This document shows, piece by piece, positions 6,644-12,275 of a stretch of DNA of 12,275 bases. The stretch spans positions 1-12,275 of the forward strand of contig CAIYWO010000208.1 of NCBI GenBank assembly GCA_903929925.1, given 5' to 3'. Source of the stretch: an uncultured beta proteobacterium. GTDB taxonomy: Bacteria > Pseudomonadota > Gammaproteobacteria > Burkholderiales > Burkholderiaceae_B. The notes under the pieces were generated by a model. That model did no database searches. It was given only the letters and a program-made list of their open reading frames with translations, and was not told where the DNA came from. Numbering within the stretch: the first letter of the stretch is position 1; each line of letters starts with the position of its first letter. A program made the translations under genes and the position numbers.

Positions 6644-7720
6644 TCAATGGGGAAACGGCCACAAACGTAGCTTCTGTTTTCCGATACTCCAAAGCTTGGC
6701 TAACCCGTGGGGTTCGGCGATAAGGAACCAAACGATCAATGCGCCGAAGATCATGAACTCAGCATGTGAAATCATTGCGGTAGATACTGTGGCCCCCACA
6801 AGACTGCCAACCCAGGGCAGGGCCTGATTTAGAAATATAGGCAGAACAACAATAAAGGCCGCACCAAAAAAACTACCCATGATCGAGCCCATCCCTCCGA
6901 TGATCACCATGAAGAGCAACTGAAAGGATCGATCAATCGAAAATGCGGCAGGCTCCCATGAACCCAAGTGCACAAACGCCCATAAGGCGCCAGCCACCCC
7001 GATGATGAACGAACTGACCGCAAACGCGCTGAGCTTTGCGTACATGGGTCGGATACCGATGACTGCAGCCGCTACGTCCATATCGCGAATCGCCATCCAT
7101 TCACGACCAATTGCGCCACGCACCAAATTTTTGGCAAGGAGTGCGAACGTGACGGTGAAGGTTAGGCAAAACAGATATTTCTCAACGGGTGAGTCAATTA
7201 CCCAACCAAACACGCTAAGGTTAGAAACCGCTACCGAGCCCGATGAGCTGCTATTGGTAAACCAGCTAATTCGAGAAAATGCCCAATCGCAAAAAAACTG
7301 TGCTGCAAGCGTGGCGACTGCTAGATAGAGCCCCTTGACACGCAGGCTCGGAATACCAAACACAATCCCAACTAGCATCGCGAAGAAGCCACCGAAGAGT
7401 AAAGATAAAACTAACGGCATATCCTCAATACGGACCGAAACGTTGTAGGCCATATAAGCGCCCACAGCCATGAAAGCGCCAGAGCCTAAGGAAATCTGGC
7501 CACAGTAACCAACTAAGATATTTACACCGATGGCTGCAAGAGACAAGATAACAAACGGAATCAAGATTGCTCGAAAAAGATAGCCATCAGCAATAAATGG
7601 CACACCGATAAATGCGAATGCAACCAGCGCTATGACCGCCCAACGATCTTGCGCAATAGGAAAAATCTGTTGATCAGCTCGGTAAGCAATCTTGAACTGG
7701 CCATTTTCTCTGTAGAACAT
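6644..7720 (-). CDS. livM: Branched-chain-amino-acid-type ABC transporter permease (LivM-like)
   Basis: Inner-membrane permease that pairs with the LivH-like subunit to form the translocation path. It is 358 aa with a hydrophilic N-terminal segment of about 25 residues and then multiple membrane segments. The LivM hallmark is present at about residues 67-90 (NILVGYCGQISLG followed by AFMAVGAY). The cytoplasmic coupling loop that contacts the ATPases is GREWMAIRDMDVAAAVIGI (205-223), and VIIGGMGSIMG (272-282) is the conserved late loop. ATG 7720 follows AGGAG with 6 nt spacing, and that ribosome site overlaps the livH stop; the genes are 9 nt apart, implying tight coupling. Family and subunit type are secure. 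Substrate is not determined by the permease sequence. Confidence 0.94.
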   Translation of the reverse strand: MFYRENGQFKIAYRADQQIFPIAQDRWAVIALVAFAFIGVPFIADGYLFRAILIPFVILSLAAIGVNILVGYCGQISLGSGAFMAVGAYMAYNVSVRIEDMPLVLSLLFGGFFAMLVGIVFGIPSLRVKGLYLAVATLAAQFFCDWAFSRISWFTNSSSSGSVAVSNLSVFGWVIDSPVEKYLFCLTFTVTFALLAKNLVRGAIGREWMAIRDMDVAAAVIGIRPMYAKLSAFAVSSFIIGVAGALWAFVHLGSWEPAAFSIDRSFQLLFMVIIGGMGSIMGSFFGAAFIVVLPIFLNQALPWVGSLVGATVSTAMISHAEFMIFGALIVWFLIAEPHGLAKLWSIGKQKLRLWPFPH

Positions 7721-7729
7721 GCTTGTCTC

Positions 7730-8659
7730 CTAGACCCGGTCAATAATCTTTTCACCGAACAAACCTTGCGGTCTGAACAGCAGGAACACAAGCGCTAAAA
7801 CGTAAGCGAACCAGATTTCAATACCACCACCCACTAACGGCCCCAGATAAACCTCTGAGAGCTTTTCGCCAACACCAATAATCAAACCACCGATAATTGC
7901 TCCTGGCACTGATGTCAATCCACCCAAGATAATGACTGGTAAGGCCTTGAGCGCAACAGTCGTCAAAGAAAACTGCACGCCGATCTTAGATCCCCAGATG
8001 ATCCCGGCGACTAATGCAGTGATCCCAGCAACAAACCAAACAATGACCCACATCCGGTTCAAAGGGATGCCGATTGATTGCGCGGCCTGATGATCATCCG
8101 CAACAGCTCGCAACGCGCGACCGGTTGTGGTTTTCTGAAAAAACAGCGACAACACAGCTACGAGCGTTGCTGCGATTAACGCAGCGATCAAATCTTCTTG
8201 ATTAACTAGCAAGCCACCTTGAAACACGTTGTCCAACACAAATATTGGCTCCTTAGGCATCCCCACATTAATCCGATAGACCGCACTACCAAAAACCGTT
8301 TGACCGAAGCCATCAAGAAAGTAAGTGATACCGAGTGTCGCCATTAACAGTGTCACAGGCTCCTGATTCACCAAATGACGTAATACCAAGCGCTCCACGA
8401 CCCACGCAAAAACAAACATACACAGTGCGGCTAGGGCGAAGGCGATCACGTTAGCGAGAAGCAGACTTTCAAAGCCTAACCAGTTTGGCACCCACTCTGA
8501 AAACCGAGCCATCGCCAGCGCGGCAAACAGCACCATTGCACCTTGAGCAAAGTTAAAAACACCCGAGGCTTTAAAAATCAGCACGAATCCGAGAGCCACT
8601 ACTGAATAGAGCACTCCAGCCATTAGGCCACCGAGCAAGGTCTCCAGGAAAAAAGCCAT
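7730..8659 (-). CDS. livH: Branched-chain-amino-acid-type ABC transporter permease (LivH-like)
   Basis: Second inner-membrane permease subunit, 309 aa, about eight hydrophobic segments. It starts with the typical LivH N-terminus (hydrophobic segment with LYSVVALGFVLIFKASG, then FNFAQGAM at 35-42). The ATPase-coupling loop is GRALRAVADDHQAAQSIGI (180-198), followed by the conserved ILGGLTSVPGAIIGG (244-258) and the C-terminal LLFRPQGLFGE (293-303). ATG 8659 is preceded by GGAG with 6 nt spacing. livG ends 14 nt upstream and livM starts 9 nt downstream, so all three are expected on one message. Confidence 0.94.
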   Translation of the reverse strand: MAFFLETLLGGLMAGVLYSVVALGFVLIFKASGVFNFAQGAMVLFAALAMARFSEWVPNWLGFESLLLANVIAFALAALCMFVFAWVVERLVLRHLVNQEPVTLLMATLGITYFLDGFGQTVFGSAVYRINVGMPKEPIFVLDNVFQGGLLVNQEDLIAALIAATLVAVLSLFFQKTTTGRALRAVADDHQAAQSIGIPLNRMWVIVWFVAGITALVAGIIWGSKIGVQFSLTTVALKALPVIILGGLTSVPGAIIGGLIIGVGEKLSEVYLGPLVGGGIEIWFAYVLALVFLLFRPQGLFGEKIIDRV

Positions 8660-8673
8660 CTATATCTCCGTGT

Positions 8674-9459
8674 TCAATGCGATGTGCCTAGATAGGCCTG
8701 AATCACCTCAGCGTTGGCACGCACCTCATCGGGCGTACCATCACCAATCTTCTTGCCGTAGTCCAGCACCACAACACGATCACTAATATCCATCACCACA
8801 CCCATATCGTGCTCAATCAGAACGATCGTTGTGCCGAACTCATCTGTTACGTCCATGATAAAGCGACACATGTCTTGCTTTTCCTCGACGTTCATACCGG
8901 CCATCGGCTCATCGAGCAGTAAAACCTGAGGCTCCATTGCAAGCGCCCTCGCCAGATCAACACGCTTTTGTAGCCCGTAGGGAAGCTGACCGACAGCAAT
9001 CTTTCTGTAAGCCTGGATCTCTAAGAAATCGATGATGCGCTCAACTTTTTCACGATTCACAATTTCTTCTCGCTCTGCCGGGCCCAAGCGAAGCGCTTGC
9101 AACAAAATATTGCTTCGAATATACAAATTACGCCCGGTCATAATATTGTCGATCACACTCATGCCCTTGAAGAGAGCCAAGTTTTGAAAAGTACGCGCAA
9201 TGCCCATTTCAGCAACTTGGCGACTATTCATGTGACTGAAGGTCTGACCACGAAAAGTGATGGAACCCGCCTGTGGCGTGTACACCCCATTGATGCAGTT
9301 CAGCATCGAGCTCTTACCTGCACCGTTTGGACCGATAATCGCCCTGATCTCATGCTCTTTGACATTGAATGAAATATTCGTCAGCGCATTCACTCCGCCA
9401 AAACGTAAGCTGATGTTTTCAACATCCAAGATGACATCGCCGATTTGCCGATTTGCCAT
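8674..9459 (-). CDS. livG: Branched-chain-amino-acid-type ABC transporter ATP-binding protein (LivG-like)
   Basis: Cytoplasmic ATPase, partner of the LivF-like subunit. It is 261 aa. Walker A is GPNGAGKSS (43-51), the Q-loop is Gln92 in ARTFQNLALF, Walker B is VLLLDEP (179-185) and the H-loop His217 is in IEHDMG. The C-terminus EVIQAYLG is the usual LivG ending. The ABC signature is unusual: LPYGLQKR (159-166) where many LivG proteins read LSYGxQR, so the second position is Pro instead of Ser. ATG 9459 has AAGGA 6 nt upstream. The acyl-CoA synthetase gene ends 21 nt upstream. Confidence 0.94.
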   Translation of the reverse strand: MANRQIGDVILDVENISLRFGGVNALTNISFNVKEHEIRAIIGPNGAGKSSMLNCINGVYTPQAGSITFRGQTFSHMNSRQVAEMGIARTFQNLALFKGMSVIDNIMTGRNLYIRSNILLQALRLGPAEREEIVNREKVERIIDFLEIQAYRKIAVGQLPYGLQKRVDLARALAMEPQVLLLDEPMAGMNVEEKQDMCRFIMDVTDEFGTTIVLIEHDMGVVMDISDRVVVLDYGKKIGDGTPDEVRANAEVIQAYLGTSH

Positions 9460-9480
9460 GTACGATCCTTGTTCTCTTAA

Positions 9481-11445
9481 TCAGGCTTTTCGGACTTCGA
9501 ACGTGGGAGCTTCGTGAATCTTTAACGTCGCCGAGACCTTGCCCTCCCGTCCGTCTTCAAAGCGCACTTGTGTCTCAATGAACTGCTCAGACAATCCACC
9601 GTAGATCGCACTGACCAATGGGGCATATTTACTTTCAACAAATCCGCGTCTGACTTTGCGAGTCCGGGTCAACTCATCATCATCCGGATCAAGTTCTTTA
9701 TGCAGCACCAAAAACTTAGAGACCTGTGCGTGTCCCAGCATCGACTCACGAGACAACTCTTCGTTCATCTTTTCAATACAGCCTCGAATTAGTTCCGCCA
9801 CAGAAGCGTTACCCGCCAAATCAACATAGCCTGCATATGAAATGTTGCGCCGCTCTGCCCAATTACCAACAGCCTCAAGATCAATATTCACAAAGGCACT
9901 AATAGTTTCGCGACCCGAACCAAAAACGACGGCCTCTTTAATAAAACTAAAGAACTTGAGCTTGTTTTCAATGTATTTGGGCGCAAAGACTTTTCCGTTC
10001 GCAAGGGTGGATACGTCTTTGGCTCGATCGATAATGCGCAGATCGCCGTCGCTGTCCACAACACCCGCATCGCCCGTACGGAAGTAACCGTCTGCGTCAA
10101 ATGCGTCCTTGGTCGCCGCTTCGTTTTTATAATAGTGGTCCATCATCGACACGCCGCGCACTAAGACCTCGCTATTGTCTCCGATGCGAACCTCAACTCC
10201 GGGTGATGGCTTACCAACCGAGTCATACTTAACTTGACCGTCTCGTTGGATACACACATAAGCGCAGGTTTCCGTCTGCCCATAGAGCTGCTTCAAGTTC
10301 ACACCGATCGAGCGATAGAACCTAAAGAGATCTGGACCAATTGCTTCACCCGCCGTGTAGGCCACGCGGATGTTGCTCATGCCCAAGGTATTGCGCAATG
10401 GCCCATAAACAAAAGCATTACCCAACGTATACAAAATACGCTGTCCGAGTGAAACTGCCTTGCCATCTAAAAGATCTGCACCACAATTCTGCGCAACACC
10501 CATGAAGTAATCAAACATTTTGCGCTTGATACGACCCGCGTCCTCCATGCGAATCGTGACAGAGGTCAATAGCCCTTCGTACACGCGTGGTGGAGCAAAA
10601 TAATAAGTAGGTCCGATTTCTTTCATGTCGGTGCTGAGAGTCTCGCGTGACTCAGGGCAATTAACGGTGAACCCAGACGACAAACACTGCGCCATCGAAA
10701 AAAGGAAATCACCCACCCACGCCATGGGCAAATATGCCATCACACTATCCGTAGGACTCAGCGCATCAACCTCACAAGCTCCCCGCCCTGCACCGATCAT
10801 CGAAGCATGGGTTTGACATACCCCCTTCGGCTTACCTGTCGTACCAGACGTGTACAGAATGACGCTGACATCGCTAGACTTGCCAAGAGCTACTTGTGCA
10901 TCAAAAAAATCAGAATTTGCTTGATTGAATGCACGACCTTGCTCAATCAAATCTTCAATGAAGCACAGACGTGCATCCTCGTAGCCTCGCATTCCGCGAG
11001 GGTCGATATAAAAAATATGGCGTAGCGTGGGAGTCTGGTCTGCTAACTCAAGCAACTTATCTACTTGTTCTTGGTCTTCAGCAAAAGCAAAACCAATTTC
11101 TGCATCTTGCAAGACGTAAGTCATTTCAGTCGCAACGGCATCTTGATACAACGGGACCGGCGTCCCACCAAGCGCATGCGCGGCTAACATTGCTTGGTAC
11201 AGGCGCGGGCGGTTGTCCCCGATAATTCCGAGAGTCATTCCACGCGTGAAACCCTTGCTCGCCAGTCCGCAGGCGAGTTCGCGTACTTTAATCGCAGCCT
11301 CCGACCACGACTCGGTTTGCCAAATGCCTAAGTATTTCTCACGATAGGCGGGATGCGCAGGCCGCAGACGCGCGTGCTCTAGCAGCAAACGAGGGAACGT
11401 TACGTTGTTCAACAAACTATCGCCACTTTCTAACTGAGTAGACAT
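9481..11445 (-). CDS. AMP-forming acyl-CoA synthetase (long-chain fatty acyl-CoA ligase type)
   Basis: Expected to activate a carboxylic acid with ATP to the acyl-AMP and then the CoA thioester, in the cytoplasm or at the inner membrane. It is 654 aa from ATG 11445. Motifs: P-loop YTSGTTGKPKG (198-208), YGQTE (388-392), GYFRTGD (453-459) and the hinge RIIDRAKDVSTLANGK (470-485), followed by FAPKYIE as in long-chain/bubblegum-type ligases. Near the C-terminus ELTRTRKVRR occupies the place of the ELTPTxKxKR motif of long-chain ligases and carries a lysine. All core motifs are intact, unlike in the PaaK-like protein at the other end of the operon. ATG 11445 is preferred to GTG 11478 because AGAGG lies 10 nt before it and the extra MRAHRVRGYLR is not family-like. 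It is the first gene of the importer operon. Chain length or aromatic preference cannot be read from the sequence. Confidence 0.92.
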   Translation of the reverse strand: MSTQLESGDSLLNNVTFPRLLLEHARLRPAHPAYREKYLGIWQTESWSEAAIKVRELACGLASKGFTRGMTLGIIGDNRPRLYQAMLAAHALGGTPVPLYQDAVATEMTYVLQDAEIGFAFAEDQEQVDKLLELADQTPTLRHIFYIDPRGMRGYEDARLCFIEDLIEQGRAFNQANSDFFDAQVALGKSSDVSVILYTSGTTGKPKGVCQTHASMIGAGRGACEVDALSPTDSVMAYLPMAWVGDFLFSMAQCLSSGFTVNCPESRETLSTDMKEIGPTYYFAPPRVYEGLLTSVTIRMEDAGRIKRKMFDYFMGVAQNCGADLLDGKAVSLGQRILYTLGNAFVYGPLRNTLGMSNIRVAYTAGEAIGPDLFRFYRSIGVNLKQLYGQTETCAYVCIQRDGQVKYDSVGKPSPGVEVRIGDNSEVLVRGVSMMDHYYKNEAATKDAFDADGYFRTGDAGVVDSDGDLRIIDRAKDVSTLANGKVFAPKYIENKLKFFSFIKEAVVFGSGRETISAFVNIDLEAVGNWAERRNISYAGYVDLAGNASVAELIRGCIEKMNEELSRESMLGHAQVSKFLVLHKELDPDDDELTRTRKVRRGFVESKYAPLVSAIYGGLSEQFIETQVRFEDGREGKVSATLKIHEAPTFEVRKA

Positions 11446-11471
11446 TCGCAAATAACCTCTAACCCGGTGCG

Positions 11472-11504
11472 CTCTCACTTCAATGAGAGTGAGTACGCAT
11501 TGAA
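11472..11504. promoter_or_regulatory. Nested inverted repeats upstream of the acyl-CoA synthetase operon
   Basis: Three overlapping dyads are visible: CTCTCA/TGAGAG (11472-11477 and 11484-11489), CTCACT/AGTGAG (11474-11479 and 11488-11493), and TTCAATG/CATTGAA (11479-11485 and 11498-11504, 12-bp spacer). They cannot all form at once. They lie 27-60 bp before ATG 11445 and may be a repressor site or an alternating 5' leader structure. The repeats are seen; the function is inferred. Confidence 0.4.
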
Positions 11505-11523
11505 ACGGGTTCAGCTTGCGTGA

Positions 11524-11537
11524 GTCTTACGTAAGAC
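11524..11537. promoter_or_regulatory. Perfect 14-bp palindrome, candidate operator
   Basis: GTCTTAC directly followed by GTAAGAC is a perfect uninterrupted 14-bp palindrome. It is centred about 85 bp before the start of the acyl-CoA synthetase gene, in the only sizeable gap upstream of the seven-gene operon. Its length and position suit a dimeric regulator such as a TetR-family repressor, which commonly controls acyl-CoA and aromatic-acid operons. No regulator gene lies in the window, and I cannot place a good -35/-10 around it. Confidence 0.5.
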
Positions 11538-11575
11538 GAGACTAAGGGATAACAAGGAGACGAATGCTGCCGCGC

Positions 11576-11606
11576 AACAAAAACGCCTGCACATAGGCAG
11601 GCGTTT
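11576..11606 (-). terminator. Intrinsic terminator of the alpha/beta hydrolase gene
   Basis: AAACGCCTGC (11581-11590) and GCAGGCGTTT (11597-11606) form a perfect 10-bp stem with a 6-nt loop. On the minus strand the stem runs into TTTTTGTT. It begins 35 nt after the stop of the alpha/beta hydrolase gene and marks the end of that unit, so the acyl-CoA synthetase operon downstream should need its own promoter between about 11446 and 11575. Confidence 0.9.
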
Positions 11607-11641
11607 GAACTCGTCCAACGTTCCGAGACCTAATACACGCC

Positions 11642-12275
11642 TCAGTTAGACAAGCCTCTTGCGACGAGCCATTTCTGGATGATGCTAGCCACCTCATCAG
11701 AGTTTTTATCCATCATCAGCATATGACTGTTGCCCTTAATCCCTGATTTGGACAAATCGATAATATCCCCCTTGCCGCCCGCTTTATTCAAGGCAGCACG
11801 GAAGGTCTCTTGGCGCTTATAGATATTCTGCCAAAAAGGCATCGTATCTAAATAATCGCCCCAAACCCAAAGTGTTGGAATATCTTTTAACGGACTGATA
11901 TCCACCTTGGTTTCGTCTGGAGCACCGCTCGGTTCAACCAAAATCAAACCTTTAACGAGGGTTGGGTTGTTCAATGCTGCCGTCAGACCAAAGTTACCGC
12001 CTTGACTGTGAACCATGATGACACAAGGGCAGGCCTTTTTAACAAATGCGTCGTAGGCTTTATGCGTAGCAGGATCGTTCGTCACCCAACGAGGAATGCC
12101 TTGTTTGGTGAACTGATCAAATGCTTCCAAAGGAAACTGAGTACCTTCCAATGGCTGCCGATTTGCTGGATTGGTGTCATAACTTTTACCGAAGCGGAAT
12201 AACTCCCAAGCTTCCTTCTTGGTGCGAAACATCGGTTCGCCCTTAAAGATCTCCGGGTACTTCGCCCAAGACGCA
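11642..12275 (-). CDS. Alpha/beta hydrolase (probable esterase), N-terminus beyond the window
   Basis: Alpha/beta-hydrolase-fold enzyme, probably a carboxylic ester hydrolase. The frame stays open from Met at 12232 through the window edge (preceding residues ASWAKYPEIFKGEP), so the true start lies outside; 210 residues are visible, the C-terminal two thirds of a protein I would expect at roughly 320 aa. Counting from Met12232, the nucleophile elbow is VHSQGG with Ser76 and the catalytic His is probably His170 in GNSHMLMMD. The acid is either Glu100 in LVEPSG or Asp126 in VWGDYLD. The substrate pocket and any signal peptide are not visible. A strong terminator follows the stop, so it is transcribed separately from the importer operon. 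A role in releasing an acid for that importer is plausible from context only. Confidence 0.85.
   Translation of the reverse strand, partial: ASWAKYPEIFKGEPMFRTKKEAWELFRFGKSYDTNPANRQPLEGTQFPLEAFDQFTKQGIPRWVTNDPATHKAYDAFVKKACPCVIMVHSQGGNFGLTAALNNPTLVKGLILVEPSGAPDETKVDISPLKDIPTLWVWGDYLDTMPFWQNIYKRQETFRAALNKAGGKGDIIDLSKSGIKGNSHMLMMDKNSDEVASIIQKWLVARGLSN

Noticed and set aside
9481..11478. Longer acyl-CoA synthetase start at GTG 11478.
   Set aside because: The extra 11 residues are not family-like, the GTG lies inside the inverted repeats, and ATG 11445 has its own AGAGG site.
11527..11555. TTGTTA upstream of the palindrome as a -35 element on the minus strand.
   Set aside because: At 16-18 bp spacing no acceptable -10 hexamer is found (TACGTA, ACGTAA or CGTAAG).

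Overview
The window looks like a chromosomal segment of a Gram-negative bacterium with roughly balanced G+C. It is most likely a betaproteobacterium (Burkholderiales/Rhodocyclales type). This rests on the protein families and on my recollection that the main gene order, acyl-CoA ligase then livGHM, binding protein, livF and a PaaK-like protein, recurs in that class; no search was run. I see no mobile element, CRISPR array, rRNA or tRNA. Coding density is high and no gap exceeds 200 bp.

Region 1 (1-2991, + strand) is a tight three-gene unit that starts before the window. It encodes an M20-type Zn-dependent amidohydrolase of the L-carbamoylase/allantoate amidohydrolase family (5' end cut off), a nitrilase-superfamily N-carbamoyl-D-amino acid hydrolase with an intact Glu-Lys-Cys triad, and a metallo-beta-lactamase-fold hydrolase whose likely GTG start overlaps the preceding stop. 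Together they suggest catabolism of N-carbamoyl (ureido) compounds, as in hydantoin or pyrimidine breakdown.

Region 2 (3016-11445, - strand, convergent with region 1) is a seven-gene apparent operon. In transcription order it holds a long-chain-type AMP-forming acyl-CoA synthetase, livG (ATPase), livH and livM (permeases), a large periplasmic substrate-binding protein, livF (ATPase), and a divergent phenylacetate-CoA-ligase-like protein that lacks the usual glycine-rich P-loop. Most junctions are 9-21 nt. The wider ones are livM to binding protein (86 nt), binding protein to livF (71 nt, with a strong hairpin) and livF to the PaaK-like gene (66 nt). The inference is uptake of a carboxylic acid (aromatic or aliphatic) by a branched-chain-amino-acid-type ABC importer coupled to CoA activation. 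Calling it a leucine transporter would probably be wrong.

Region 3 (11446-11641) is the control region of the operon. It carries a perfect 14-bp palindrome, nested inverted repeats and, at its far end, the intrinsic terminator of the upstream gene.

Region 4 (11642-12275, - strand, N-terminus beyond the window) is an alpha/beta hydrolase with a GHS-like nucleophile elbow. It is a separate transcription unit in the same direction, and could supply an acid to the importer if it is an esterase.
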